Shown here: positions 51,561 through 62,972 of the stretch, piece by piece
Numbering within the stretch: position 1 is the first letter of the stretch
Layout of the letters: each line of letters begins with the position of its first letter
NCBI GenBank assembly: GCA_030748455.1
Contig: JASMLY010000013.1
Coordinates: 1 to 64,000 of the forward strand
DNA from: Phycisphaerales bacterium
Lineage (GTDB): Bacteria; Planctomycetota; Phycisphaerae; Phycisphaerales; SM1A02
Direction of reading: 5' to 3'
DNA: 64,000 bases
Program-made: the position numbers and the translations under genes
The notes under the pieces: model-generated
What the model was told of the DNA's origin: nothing
Databases searched by the model: none
What the model saw: the letters and a program-made list of their open reading frames with translations, nothing else

Positions 51561-53159
51561 CTACACAAGCGACGATCCTGTCATTTCTTGGGGTTGTGGA
51601 AGTTCCAAGAATGTCAAGATTGTTGGGGCGATATCAGCAAGAGTGCCCCCCTCTTTTAAGGAGTGGTTTTTCCAACGTTCTCCAACAACGTGAAGCGGTA
51701 CATCGTAGGTGGTATGCGCGGTGTCTGGCTCGTTCGTTTTCACGTTCCATGTTCGTTCCGCATTCCCGTGGTCAGCAGTGATAATGACTGAGCCGCCTAC
51801 TCTGAGTGCTGCTTCTGTGATGCGGCGCGTGCATTCGTCGACAATTTCAATCGCTTTCATGATTGCAGGAAGGTTGCCCGTGTGCCCAACCATATCACCA
51901 TTTGCAAAGTTCACAACGATCAGTGATGGGCATGTTTCACGTGCGAGTTGCTCAAGTACGCCTAGACAAACTTCTTCTGCAGACATTTCTGGTTTTTGGT
52001 CGTATGTAGAGACGTCTGTTGGGCTAGGAACCAAAACTCTCGACTCGCCTTCGAAGGGCTCTTCTTGATAATCATTAAAAAAGAATGTGACGTGTGGAAA
52101 TTTTTCTGTTTCCGCGCATCGAAATTGTTGAAGGCCAGAATCAGAAATCACAGAACCAAGGATGTTTTGCATCGGTTCGGGCTTCTCAAACGCAACAGCA
52201 GAGACGGGCAACTCAGTTTCATATGCTGTCATCGTGACATAAAAGAGGTTGGTAAATGGAACACCCCTATCAAATCCACCTCGAGGCACCTTGCTCCAGG
52301 CTTCGTCTGACAACACAAACGCTTTCGACAATTCTCTTGGCCGATCACCACGGTAGTTGAAAAAAATCACACTGTCGCCATCTTGTATGCATGCAACAGG
52401 TGTTCCGTTTGCATGAACAATTCGAGTTGGAACAATGAATTCATCACCTTGCATGGCAGAACTCGTTGGATTTTTGTAATACGCCTGCACAGCCGAGGTC
52501 GCGCTTTGCGCACAAGCCGAGGTTGTGTTGGTTTTTCCGGTTAGAGTTTCAAATGCCTGTTCGATTCGCGCCCATCGGTTGTCTCGATCCATCGCATAAA
52601 ACCGTCCCATGACAGAAGCGACAGTTGCGTTTGTTCCTGCGATTTTTTTCTCAACTTCTTCAACAAAACCAAGCCCGGTGTTTGGAGAACAGTCTCGGCC
52701 GTCTGTAATGATGTGAACAAAAATTTTGCAATCTTTAGGGGCTGCGTCTAACAGCGCACACAGGTGCGAAATATCGCTATGCACCTTTCCATCGCTGACG
52801 AGACCGATGAGATGCAGGGCATTTCCGCGTATTCCTCGTTCAAATGCGCTTGTAAACGCATCGTTACTCTTGAATGCGCCTTCTTCGATTGCATTGTTGA
52901 GCCGCACAAGTTCTTGCGGAACAATTCTTCCTGCTCCAATGTTTTGGTGCCCAACTTCACTGTTACCCATAGTTTGGTCTGGCAAACCAACCTGCAAACC
53001 AGAAGTCTGAATGAGCGTTGTCGGCCAATCTGCGTGCAACGAATCCGCAAACGGGGTGTTGGCTTGTTCAATTGCGTTGTATGCATCCATTGATGCGTCA
53101 GGGTTTTGACCCCATCCATCTCGAATGATCAGAACTGCAGGTTTTTTGTTATCCGCCAT
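51561..53159 (-). CDS. gpmI: 2,3-bisphosphoglycerate-independent phosphoglycerate mutase
   Basis: 532 residues. Interconverts 3- and 2-phosphoglycerate using manganese. The metal Asp is in IIRDGWG, the phospho-Ser in MGNSEVGHQNIGAG, with HIITDGRDCSPNTG, GRFYAMDRDNRW, NFANGDMVGHTG and ITADHGNAE. All key motifs are intact. Its start lies 11 bases inside the end of the upstream 614-residue gene, so the two are coupled in the coaD-MBL-unknown-gpmI operon. Confidence 0.94.
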   Translation of the reverse strand: MADNKKPAVLIIRDGWGQNPDASMDAYNAIEQANTPFADSLHADWPTTLIQTSGLQVGLPDQTMGNSEVGHQNIGAGRIVPQELVRLNNAIEEGAFKSNDAFTSAFERGIRGNALHLIGLVSDGKVHSDISHLCALLDAAPKDCKIFVHIITDGRDCSPNTGLGFVEEVEKKIAGTNATVASVMGRFYAMDRDNRWARIEQAFETLTGKTNTTSACAQSATSAVQAYYKNPTSSAMQGDEFIVPTRIVHANGTPVACIQDGDSVIFFNYRGDRPRELSKAFVLSDEAWSKVPRGGFDRGVPFTNLFYVTMTAYETELPVSAVAFEKPEPMQNILGSVISDSGLQQFRCAETEKFPHVTFFFNDYQEEPFEGESRVLVPSPTDVSTYDQKPEMSAEEVCLGVLEQLARETCPSLIVVNFANGDMVGHTGNLPAIMKAIEIVDECTRRITEAALRVGGSVIITADHGNAERTWNVKTNEPDTAHTTYDVPLHVVGERWKNHSLKEGGTLADIAPTILTFLELPQPQEMTGSSLV

Positions 53160-54993
53160 ATTGTTTTCTCATTTTTTTGAGTTCTCGTTCGTTTCTTCCA
53201 CGAGCACCTGTGATGTATTTGTTGATGATAGATAAAACGGCGGCATTTCCACGTGTTTTTGCGATGGTCGGTGCAAGAATACGAAGGTCATCGCAAGCAT
53301 ACACCCCTCGCACGTTTTCAACCAGAACGTCCACTGCCGAATCAGGAAAGAGAGACGCAAGTTGCCAGAGCATATCTCGTTCAAATCTGTTCGGTGATGG
53401 CACTTTTCTAAAGGCCCACAAAAATGGTTTGTGTGCTTTTGCTCGGAACAAAGCTGGGAGCGATGCCCTTGAGGTCAGGGTGTCGGCAACTCCTTCTTTG
53501 TTTGCGTTGTTCCAGAGCTGAAGTGCGATTTTGTCTCTTCCAATGAGCGTAGCGAGTTCAATCGCCTTCGAAAAAAACTCATCGCTTGGGGATGTTACGA
53601 CTTGTTCTACATACAGTTTCGCCTGATCGACAACGTTTGTATATTCAGGTCGAACAACAGCGGCGACCCTGCTTCTATTTGTTACGCCACTTAGACCACA
53701 TACCATGCGAGGGTCACCGATGGTGTTGATTCTCCACGGTTCACCGATCTTCCCCTGCTCTGCAAACCACCGAGACGCAATGAGAAAGGGGACAAGGTTC
53801 GATGTTCTACGTATTACTTCAACAGGCGGAACAAAGGCTTGTAACATCGGTTCGTGCGAAGAACCAACGTAGGCATAGACACCCCGATCAAGCCACGTCC
53901 CCCCAACAGTTGTGCGGATATCCGGGTTTTTAAGTGACCAACTATGAACGAACTGTAAAATTGCGGGCGTGTTTAGAATTGGTAGCCACGTGGGTGCAAC
54001 TCGCGTGTCGGTAAGTTCTAAAAAATCTTTGTTTCCTTTCGACGTAAAAAAAATAGCATCTGCCCAAACACCACCAGTAGCAATTTCGAGAAGATCATCT
54101 AGGGCGCCCGCTGTTTCGGTGAGCGAAACACCGATTGATGGCAACAGTTCTTGCAAGTTTTTCGGTCCATAATTCCCCCAAATTCCATCGTCGGGATACG
54201 TGTTGCAAAACCAATACGCCGTTCTTGGTAGAAAGAGACTGCACGCCGCGGTGTATGCGGAACGTTTTTGTGAGCCAAAAACCCATCCGCACCACGCATA
54301 CCGTATTCCGTTTTTTGATCGACCAATGAGGTCTGTGGTTGCGATAGGGTTTTCTTTCGCACCCAAAAAATTGGCGCGAGGTGACATCGTCATACACACA
54401 GTAATCGTAGAGATTGTGCTACCAAACGAGTTTGCAAGTTCCTCAATGTCTTGCATATATTGTTCTGTTTGGGAGGTATCCCAAGTGGTGGTTGTGTTGG
54501 GCCAATCGTTCACGAAAGAAAGCCTTTGACCTCTTCCGGCTGCGAGTGCGACAGCTGCAATTCTTGCGCGATCGTTTTTGTTGGTAACAACTAAACCGGT
54601 GGGGGTCATGTCCAAGTCAAGAAACGCGGTGTTGGGCGATTGGTTTCCTCCCCACGCCTTTGCAATGGCACTGTTTGCAGACAATTCAAAATCATCAATA
54701 GGTTTTCCAACCGGAGATCTTCGCCAAACGACTTGCGGTTGAAAACGTCGGATGAACATTGGGGCAAACCGATTGTCATCAAACAGAACGGGCCAACGTG
54801 CATCTGGTGACCACTTTGAAAGTTCATCGAGATACGTTGCCTCATCTGGCACAAGAACAACTTGGTTCAACAGGGGCAACGTGTGTTGGAGCGTTACTTC
54901 TTGCGTGCCAATTTCAAGTGCCGAAGCGAGCTCACCACTTGCCTCAGGGGTGGGTTGTAAAACAAGCGAGAAAAGTGCGGCGTAGAACAACAT
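53149..54993 (-). CDS. Large secreted protein of unknown function
   Basis: 614 residues with a short signal (LFYAALFSLVLQPTPEASG). The central part has Cys-containing hydrophobic segments (STITVCMTMSPRANFLG, GIRYAWCGWVFGSQKRSAYTAACSLFL). A later part reads TWLDRGVYAYVGSSHEPMLQAFVPP, then GEPWRINTIGDPRMVCGL. This order, a Gly-rich turn with EP followed by a GDP segment, recalls planctomycete TIGR03790-type and gingipain-like proteins, but I cannot confirm it. The last 150 residues are helical. It sits between the MBL gene (5 bases) and gpmI (overlap). Confidence 0.5.
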   Translation of the reverse strand: MLFYAALFSLVLQPTPEASGELASALEIGTQEVTLQHTLPLLNQVVLVPDEATYLDELSKWSPDARWPVLFDDNRFAPMFIRRFQPQVVWRRSPVGKPIDDFELSANSAIAKAWGGNQSPNTAFLDLDMTPTGLVVTNKNDRARIAAVALAAGRGQRLSFVNDWPNTTTTWDTSQTEQYMQDIEELANSFGSTISTITVCMTMSPRANFLGAKENPIATTDLIGRSKNGIRYAWCGWVFGSQKRSAYTAACSLFLPRTAYWFCNTYPDDGIWGNYGPKNLQELLPSIGVSLTETAGALDDLLEIATGGVWADAIFFTSKGNKDFLELTDTRVAPTWLPILNTPAILQFVHSWSLKNPDIRTTVGGTWLDRGVYAYVGSSHEPMLQAFVPPVEVIRRTSNLVPFLIASRWFAEQGKIGEPWRINTIGDPRMVCGLSGVTNRSRVAAVVRPEYTNVVDQAKLYVEQVVTSPSDEFFSKAIELATLIGRDKIALQLWNNANKEGVADTLTSRASLPALFRAKAHKPFLWAFRKVPSPNRFERDMLWQLASLFPDSAVDVLVENVRGVYACDDLRILAPTIAKTRGNAAVLSIINKYITGARGRNERELKKMRKQYGG

Positions 54994-54998
54994 CTTTG

Positions 54999-55664
54999 TT
55001 ATCGACCACTGTTGAACACGAGGTTATCTCGACCGGGAATAATGACATCCGCAATCTCAACACACTCCAAGAAGGATTCTTTTGCACGTTCTATATCTGC
55101 GCAGTTTTGCAACACTGATCCCCGTTCAACGTGCTCCCTCGTTGCCACTGCATCTCCCGTAATAAGAACGGTTTTTTGGGGAAGAGGAAGTAATAACCCA
55201 CAACCGCCAGATGTAAAACCTTGAACCGGAAACAGATCAACGCCCGCAAAGGGTTTGTCGGGTGTTGCATCAAAGTTTTGAAGAAGTTCTAGGTGTGTGT
55301 TCAAAATAGTGACGACCTCTCTGTCTTCTTCTGATCGTTCTATCTCACTTTGAATCGCCGCAGAAGCAGAAAGAATTTCTTGTTCATGCATCAACCATTT
55401 TGCATGCCCAAGACCCCCAAGGGTTCTTCTTCTGTCGGGGTCATAACTCGTAAGAAAGACGTGTGAAATATCGGAAAGCGTTAAGCCCCAACGTTCATCA
55501 AGTTTTGACTCTAGGAGTTTTGGCGGAAGAGAGGGGTCGACAAGCAGTGTTGCACCATCTGTTTTAATGACCGATGTTGTAGCGTGCCCAACACGTGAAT
55601 CACCCCGTTCGTTCCAGTGTGGATGCCGTGGCAGCGTACCAATTGAAACAACTCTCCAGTCCAT
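54999..55664 (-). CDS. Metallo-beta-lactamase-fold protein with degenerate metal site
   Basis: 221 residues. The MBL fold is suggested by DGATLLVDPSLPP, the strand DISHVFLTSYDPDRRRTLGGL and VLITGDAVATREHVERG. The metal motif HxHxDH should fall at TSYDPDR, where no His is present. The later GDAV Asp is kept. It is probably not a normal zinc hydrolase. GGAG precedes the ATG. It lies 3 bases after coaD and 5 before the unknown secreted protein, in one operon. Confidence 0.7.
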   Translation of the reverse strand: MDWRVVSIGTLPRHPHWNERGDSRVGHATTSVIKTDGATLLVDPSLPPKLLESKLDERWGLTLSDISHVFLTSYDPDRRRTLGGLGHAKWLMHEQEILSASAAIQSEIERSEEDREVVTILNTHLELLQNFDATPDKPFAGVDLFPVQGFTSGGCGLLLPLPQKTVLITGDAVATREHVERGSVLQNCADIERAKESFLECVEIADVIIPGRDNLVFNSGR

Positions 55665-55667
55665 TAA

Positions 55668-56225
55668 TTACTCCATGTTTGCATCGTTTGCCATTGCCTT
55701 AAGTAAACCGTCGGGGTCTTCTTGCATGGCTTTGAGTCGCTCAATCACAAGTGGTGGGATGATCCCTATCAACCTGTCGAGATCTCCGCCAAGTGCAGCG
55801 ATTTGCCGAATCAAACTTGAAGATGTGAATGCGTATGTTTCACCCGTAACTATAAAAACAGTTTCTATGTCAGCAACTTGGCGGTTGGTAATGGCAAGTT
55901 GCGTTTCGGTTGCAAGATCGGTCACGTTCCGTATGCCGCGGATCAAGGCGTTTGCGCCTTTTGCCTTTGCAAAATCAACGGTCAAACATGTATATCGCTC
56001 AACGGTGACATTTGCAGATGAAGGATCATTTCCAAGGAGTTCGTCAATGAGTGTCGTCGCCATTGCGATTCGATCTTCAACGTTGAAGAGTGCTGCTTTG
56101 TCGGGATTGAAGCCAATACCCACCACTATTTTGTCGAACAAAAGTCGAGATCGTGCAATGACATCAAGATGTCCCGATGTGATGGGGTCAAAAGACCCGG
56201 CGTACACAGCTATATGCTCTTTCAT
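55668..56225 (-). CDS. coaD: Phosphopantetheine adenylyltransferase
   Basis: 185 residues, about 25 longer than E. coli CoaD. Adds AMP to 4'-phosphopantetheine in coenzyme A synthesis. The nucleotidyltransferase motif is AGSFDPITSGHLDVI. NALIRGIRNVTDLATE and the final AFTSSSLIRQIAALGGDL are intact. It is the first gene of an operon ending in gpmI. TACAAT lies 7 bases before the ATG, with no Shine-Dalgarno. Confidence 0.94.
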   Translation of the reverse strand: MKEHIAVYAGSFDPITSGHLDVIARSRLLFDKIVVGIGFNPDKAALFNVEDRIAMATTLIDELLGNDPSSANVTVERYTCLTVDFAKAKGANALIRGIRNVTDLATETQLAITNRQVADIETVFIVTGETYAFTSSSLIRQIAALGGDLDRLIGIIPPLVIERLKAMQEDPDGLLKAMANDANME

Positions 56226-56232
56226 ACGTGCG

Positions 56233-56260
56233 ATTGTACGGTCTAAACGGTATAACCGTT
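56233..56260 (-). promoter_or_regulatory. coaD promoter with inverted repeat
   Basis: Minus-strand TACAAT (56233-56238) lies 7 bases before coaD. A palindrome AACGGT-ATA-ACCGTT at 56246-56260 overlaps where RNA polymerase would bind, so it may be an operator. Confidence 0.4.
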
Positions 56261-56452
56261 ACAAACAGACCTACAGAGTTCTAGGAGTCTTTTTCAACCC
56301 ATTTTCAGTTTGCACCATACGTAAAGATATTCGACTGTTTGCGTGAACAACACATTGCTCTCTTTTCTCCTCCTGTGTAGAGCCTGCTGATCGGTTGATC
56401 GCAGGCACATACTCCTCTCTCTGGTCGATCCTCCAATCGATCACATGAAAAC

Positions 56453-56480
56453 GGGCTCCCCGCAGAATTGCGGGGAGCCC
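56453..56480 (-). terminator. Strong hairpin terminator after the AhpD-like gene
   Basis: A perfect 12-bp GC-rich stem (56453-56464 with 56469-56480) and a 4-base loop, followed on the minus strand by GTTTTC. It lies 25 bases beyond the AhpD-like stop. A second possible stem GCCTGC/GCAGGC is at 56382-56406. Confidence 0.8.
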
Positions 56481-56504
56481 ATTTCATTGGATCTGTCACG
56501 ATTG

Positions 56505-57035
56505 TTATACGGCTGCTGGTTCAGGAAAATCAACAACGGTATCGTTCATGTGGTTGTAGTAACTCGTGAAGGTCATAATGGAGATGCCTGCTGCTACTTC
56601 AATCGCGGCTTCGGTGTTGTATCCTGCAGCCATAAACGCAGCGAGAGTTTCATCGCTGACGTTTCCAACTGTATCAAGTGATTCGCTGGTGAAGTCAATC
56701 AACGCTTGTATTTTGGGATCATCCGATGTTCTGCGGCGGATATTTGCACAATCATCCTCACTGAGCCCCATGCTGCCTGCAATCATTGTGTGTGCAGCGG
56801 TGCAGTACGCACAGTGAAACTTCTCGGCAGCGAGCAGTTGCACAACTTCGCCCTCAGTTGGTGTCAATCCACCAGCCTTGGAACCCTTGCCCCAAGCCAT
56901 AAACGCCTCAAAAAGGGCGGGATGAGCTGCAAGTCCTTTGTAGATATTGATTTGCTTGGCCTTGAGTGGTCCATTTAGCAAGTCTGCGCCTGCTCCAGAG
57001 TCTGTTGTGGGGTCTATGTTTTTGAGCCGTGGCAT
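56505..57035 (-). CDS. AhpD-like (carboxymuconolactone decarboxylase family) protein
   Basis: 176 residues. The CMD fold shows in FEAFMAWGKGSKAGGLTPTEGEVVQLLAAEKFHCAYCTAAHTMIA, which includes the redox C-x-x-C and following His. Such proteins are peroxidase-related thiol-disulfide enzymes. GSMGLSEDDCANI fits the family. AGGAGG precedes the ATG. It is single, followed by a strong terminator and separated from the dehydratase operon upstream by 66 bases. The physiological substrate is unknown. Confidence 0.85.
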   Translation of the reverse strand: MPRLKNIDPTTDSGAGADLLNGPLKAKQINIYKGLAAHPALFEAFMAWGKGSKAGGLTPTEGEVVQLLAAEKFHCAYCTAAHTMIAGSMGLSEDDCANIRRRTSDDPKIQALIDFTSESLDTVGNVSDETLAAFMAAGYNTEAAIEVAAGISIMTFTSYYNHMNDTVVDFPEPAAV

Positions 57036-57101
57036 GGTAGCCTCCTTTTGTTTTGATCAAACATATAGAAATGTGTCGACATGTAGATTGTAACAACCTT
57101 G

Positions 57102-57608
57102 CTATGCATTGCAAACAAGGTTGCCCAATCCAGCTGTCTCTAAAATCATCTTAAAGTTGTCTGAGAACACGAAGTTGTGATCTGGAAACGCAGTTCCGGC
57201 CAAATTGTTGTCAATATGACTAAACATGAGTTCGATTCGACCGATTCGCTCCCATGCCTCGCCCCCAGCAACCCGCTTGTCTACTGTTCCAATTGTTGCG
57301 GCTCCCCCATCGTCGATTCGATCGAGCGTTGCGTCGTACCGCACCGTGTCACCTGCGGTGACATCGCTCTGAAAGGTGGCTTTTGTAATTTTGGCGAGGA
57401 TGACTTTTTCTTTGAATGAAGAAGTGGTGCCCACGAGAATACCCGCAGTTTGAGCCATACCCTCAATGAGAAGAGATGCTGGCATGACCACTTGGCCATC
57501 AACAAGATAGTCGTGCAGGTGTTCTTCGGCGAGGGAGACGTTTTTAATAGCCACAAGCCTGCGATCTGCCTCGTAGTCAATGATTCTATCGATCCAAAGC
57601 CAACGCAT
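57102..57608 (-). CDS. FabZ-like hotdog protein with altered catalytic motif
   Basis: 168 residues. The hotdog fold is suggested by VAIKNVSLAEEHLHDYL and PASLLIEGMAQTAGILVG, where the Glu of the dehydratase pair is kept. The H-F-P-x-x-P segment that carries the catalytic His is replaced by HDYLVDGQVVMP, so the His is shifted or lost. It is the third gene of the dehydratase-ACP-dehydratase operon, 6 bases after the ACP gene. It may act as the partner half of a heterodimeric dehydratase. Confidence 0.75.
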   Translation of the reverse strand: MRWLWIDRIIDYEADRRLVAIKNVSLAEEHLHDYLVDGQVVMPASLLIEGMAQTAGILVGTTSSFKEKVILAKITKATFQSDVTAGDTVRYDATLDRIDDGGAATIGTVDKRVAGGEAWERIGRIELMFSHIDNNLAGTAFPDHNFVFSDNFKMILETAGLGNLVCNA

Positions 57609-57614
57609 CCCTCG

Positions 57615-58001
57615 TTAGCCCGCAAGTTTGAGTTCGACGAAGGTGACAAGGGAGTTCACCGTGATTGCGTCGCCTAGTTTTGAAATGCTTCGGTCGCCAT
57701 TTTCAATCGCATCGAAGTCTACGTGCGACATCCTCCCTTTCAGCATTTCAAGACCCGCGTCAGTTAACGTACCTCCGGCAACCCATTCTTCATTATCAGT
57801 GAGGTTTTCTGGAAACAATTCACCCTGAGAAATCTTAATGCCGAAGGTTTTTTCGATTCGGAAAACGATATCAAGAAAATCGATCGATTCGGCCCCAAGA
57901 TCAGCAACAAGGCTCGCTTCTGGAGTGACTTCATCTTCATCGACGCCGAGTGCATCGTCTAATACTTCTTGGATTTTTGAGAAAATAGCGTCGCGGTCCA
58001 T
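57615..58001 (-). CDS. Acyl carrier protein (long form)
   Basis: 128 residues from the ATG at 58001, which has AGGAGA before it. Residues 1-75 are a standard ACP: FSKIQEVLDDALGV, then LVADLGAESIDFLDIVFRIEKTFGIKI with the phosphopantetheine Ser39. About 50 further residues (TDAGLEMLKGRM to LVTFVELKLAG) include an LSxL-like second helix set, making it longer than the usual 78 residues. Lying between two FabZ-like genes, it is probably dedicated to a special acyl product rather than general fatty acid synthesis. coaD nearby supplies the cofactor pathway. Confidence 0.88.
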   Translation of the reverse strand: MDRDAIFSKIQEVLDDALGVDEDEVTPEASLVADLGAESIDFLDIVFRIEKTFGIKISQGELFPENLTDNEEWVAGGTLTDAGLEMLKGRMSHVDFDAIENGDRSISKLGDAITVNSLVTFVELKLAG

Positions 58002-58020
58002 GCCGGTCTCCTGTGTAAAT

Positions 58021-60027
<2,007 letters not shown>

Positions 60028-60052
60028 AGGCGACCCCTACCGCACAAAAATG

Positions 60053-60082
60053 CAGAGCTCGCAACGCACGTTGTGAGCTCTG
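60053..60082 (+). terminator. Hairpin terminator of atpD
   Basis: A 13-bp stem, CAGAGCTCGCAAC with GTTGTGAGCTCTG (one G-T pair), and a 4-base loop, followed by TTTCGTT. It lies 25 bases after the stop. Confidence 0.75.
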
Positions 60083-60123
60083 TTTCGTTATACACTACTG
60101 CGTTCAAACAGAAGGAAACCCAT

Positions 60124-62904
60124 ATGTTCATTACCCCTATTTTGCTGACTGCTACGGTATTCGCCGACCGCCCAATTCCACAAACCCCAGAGGAGCTCAC
60201 CGCAACGGTGCACGCAGCATTTACTGCAGCAGATGAAGAAGTTGCGGCGATCATCGCCATTGAAAACGACCAACGAACGTTCGAAAACACTGTTGGGGCT
60301 CTTGACGACATGATGGCTCGTCTCGATGGTGCTTCCAATATTCCCGCCTTTATGGCGTACGTGCATACGGACAAAAACATTCGAGATGCGGCGCAGGGCG
60401 CCATACAACTGTGGTCCGATTGGTCAATCGACTTTGCAACAAACGAAGATCTTTATAACGCAATCAAGGCATATGCAGACACCAACCCAAAACTCTCGGG
60501 CGAGCAGGCTCGGATGCTTGAACACACAATGCGAGAGTATCGCCGAAGTGGGATGGCACTCTCAAAAGAAGACCGAGAGCAATTGAAAACAATTCAAAAA
60601 GAACTTGGAACCTTAGAAATCGAGTTCGACACAAACATTCGAGAAGACAAGACGATCGTCCCGATTCCGCTCGGAGGTCTTGAGGGTGTTCCACAAGATG
60701 TCGTCGATCGGCTAGAGGTTATCGATGGCGTGTATCAGGTCACACTTGAGTATCCAACATTTGGTCCAATTATGGATTACTGCTCGGTTTCAGATACACG
60801 CAAAGCGGTTCGTATTGCATATTCAAAACGTGCGGGGCAAGAAAACGTTGATGTGCTTGAACGCATTATTAAATTACGAGACGAAGCATCTGACTTGCTT
60901 GGGTATGCAACGACTGCTGATTATGAAACCGAAGTCAAAATGTCAAAAAACGCTGCAACCGTTGCAGATTTTTATAAAAAACTACGTCCCGTTGTTCGTA
61001 AAAAAGCAGAAAAAGACTGGGCAGAACTTGTCGCCGCAAAACGAGAAGACCTTGGAGACCCAGAAGCAGAGTTTTACCAATGGGATTTCAGTTACTACTA
61101 CGAAAAAATTAAGAACAACAAATACTCAGTCGATTCCCAACAAGTTCAAGAATACTTGCCACTACAAAATGTCATGGATGGTTTGTTTGAGATCACCCAA
61201 AACTTATATGGACTCGAGTACCGAGAAGTAACAGAAAACGCAACAGAACGTGGCACACCGCTTTGGCATGAGGATGTTCGCTTGTTTGAAGTTTGGGACA
61301 CAAACACAGGCAAACAACTTGGTGAGTTTTACATAGATCTTCACCCCCGCGATGATAAATATTCACATGCAGCGCAGTGGGGACTTGTACAACACAAAGT
61401 CTGGGATGACGGAACAGAACAACTTCCTGTAGCCGCACTCGTTTGTAATTTTACAAAACCAACAGCTGACAAGCCATCGCTCATGACACATGACGAAGCA
61501 GAAACATTCTTCCACGAGTTTGGTCACTGCTTGCACACAATTTTGAGTGAAGCAAAAATTGCTGGATTTGCAGGGACAAGTGTTGAGCGCGATTTTGTGG
61601 AAGCGCCATCCCAAATGTTTGAAGAGTGGGTGTGGACCCCCGAAACACTTTCGCTGTTTGCAAAGCATTATGAAACAGGCGAACCAATGCCAGAAGAACT
61701 CATTGAGGGCATGATCGCTGCAAAGAATTTGCAAAGTGGCACCAAAACCGAGAGCCAAATTTTCTTGGGGATGATTGATCAGGCATATCACACGGACGAA
61801 GATGGTGTCGTTGATACAACGCAGGTTGCGTATGACATTCACGATATGACCCGCATGTACCCCCACACCCCTGGTACGCATTTTCAAGGAAGTTTTGGAC
61901 ATCTCACCGGGTATCAAGCTGGCTATTACGGATATATGTGGTCGCTCGTGTATGCTCAGGACATGTTTCAACGTTTTAAAGAACTCGGTATGTTGAGCCC
62001 AGAAGCGGGTGCGTATTACCGAGAAAAAATATTGTCCAAGGGTGGTACAGAGGACAGTTTGGATCTTGTAACTGCCTATCTAGGTCGCGAGCCAAGCATG
62101 AACCCATTCTTAGAATCACTTGGACTTGAGGTAGAAAACCCTGTTGATGTGCCCGGCGAATCTGTCTTTGGTACGCCAATGCAATCAGAGAGCGGGCTTC
62201 AATGGTGGGTCATCGACGAGGGGGATACATCTGCTCGTCAACCAAAACCAACGGATTTGGTCAAGGTGCATTACTCGGGCTGGTTAGAAGATGGCACAAA
62301 ATTTGACTCTAGTGTTGATCGAGGGCAACCTGCAACGTTTCCCTTAAATAGAGTGATCCCCGGTTGGACTGAAGGGCTTGGGAACATGCACGTTGGGGCA
62401 TCATATAAACTCCGAATTCCGGCTCATCTCGCGTATGGCTCGCGTGGAAGACCAAGTATTCCACCGGACTCAACTCTTATTTTCGATGTCGAATTGATAG
62501 ACATCATGGACTATGCAAAGGTACCTCCAATGGAACAATTACCCGGCGATCCTGTAACAGGCGAAGCAACGACCAGCGATAGTGGTCTTTCTTGGTATGA
62601 CATGAAAGAGGGCGGTGGCCCACAACCAGCAGGTGCGACAAGCACCGTAGAAGTGCATTACACCGGTTGGCTCAACGACGGAACGAAGTTTGATAGCAGC
62701 GTTGACCGCGGGCAAACCATTTCATTCCCCCTCAACGGCGTGATTGCTGGTTGGACAGAAGGCGTGGGCTCAATGCACGTGGGTGGAAAACGCAAACTTG
62801 TGATCCCTTCAAACCTCGGGTATGGACCAAATGGTATGCCGCCCGTGATCCCTGGTGGGGCGACATTGATTTTTGATGTCGAACTTGTGAGCGTTACCGA
62901 CTAG
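60124..62904 (+). CDS. M3-family oligopeptidase fused to two FKBP-type prolyl isomerase domains
   Basis: 926 residues from the ATG at 60124 (AAGGAAA upstream), which gives a short signal [14 protein letters not shown]. Residues about 15-680 are an M3 peptidase of the Dcp/oligopeptidase A type, with [13 protein letters not shown] (zinc HEFGH at 464-468), the later Glu in [17 protein letters not shown], and the C-terminal [21 protein letters not shown]. Two FKBP domains follow at about 688-795 and 818-926. Each has [23 protein letters not shown], a VIxGWTEGxGxMHVG core and IFDVEL end. This should be an exported peptidase that also turns prolyl bonds. The gene is single. Confidence 0.93.
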   Translation: MFITPILLTATVFADRPIPQTPEELTATVHAAFTAADEEVAAIIAIENDQRTFENTVGALDDMMARLDGASNIPAFMAYVHTDKNIRDAAQGAIQLWSDWSIDFATNEDLYNAIKAYADTNPKLSGEQARMLEHTMREYRRSGMALSKEDREQLKTIQKELGTLEIEFDTNIREDKTIVPIPLGGLEGVPQDVVDRLEVIDGVYQVTLEYPTFGPIMDYCSVSDTRKAVRIAYSKRAGQENVDVLERIIKLRDEASDLLGYATTADYETEVKMSKNAATVADFYKKLRPVVRKKAEKDWAELVAAKREDLGDPEAEFYQWDFSYYYEKIKNNKYSVDSQQVQEYLPLQNVMDGLFEITQNLYGLEYREVTENATERGTPLWHEDVRLFEVWDTNTGKQLGEFYIDLHPRDDKYSHAAQWGLVQHKVWDDGTEQLPVAALVCNFTKPTADKPSLMTHDEAETFFHEFGHCLHTILSEAKIAGFAGTSVERDFVEAPSQMFEEWVWTPETLSLFAKHYETGEPMPEELIEGMIAAKNLQSGTKTESQIFLGMIDQAYHTDEDGVVDTTQVAYDIHDMTRMYPHTPGTHFQGSFGHLTGYQAGYYGYMWSLVYAQDMFQRFKELGMLSPEAGAYYREKILSKGGTEDSLDLVTAYLGREPSMNPFLESLGLEVENPVDVPGESVFGTPMQSESGLQWWVIDEGDTSARQPKPTDLVKVHYSGWLEDGTKFDSSVDRGQPATFPLNRVIPGWTEGLGNMHVGASYKLRIPAHLAYGSRGRPSIPPDSTLIFDVELIDIMDYAKVPPMEQLPGDPVTGEATTSDSGLSWYDMKEGGGPQPAGATSTVEVHYTGWLNDGTKFDSSVDRGQTISFPLNGVIAGWTEGVGSMHVGGKRKLVIPSNLGYGPNGMPPVIPGGATLIFDVELVSVTD

Positions 62905-62972
62905 ACCCTACCCAACGTGGTGGAAACGCACGGCCTATCGAGGCTAGGGATACGTTTGGAAATGGCGAGAAC

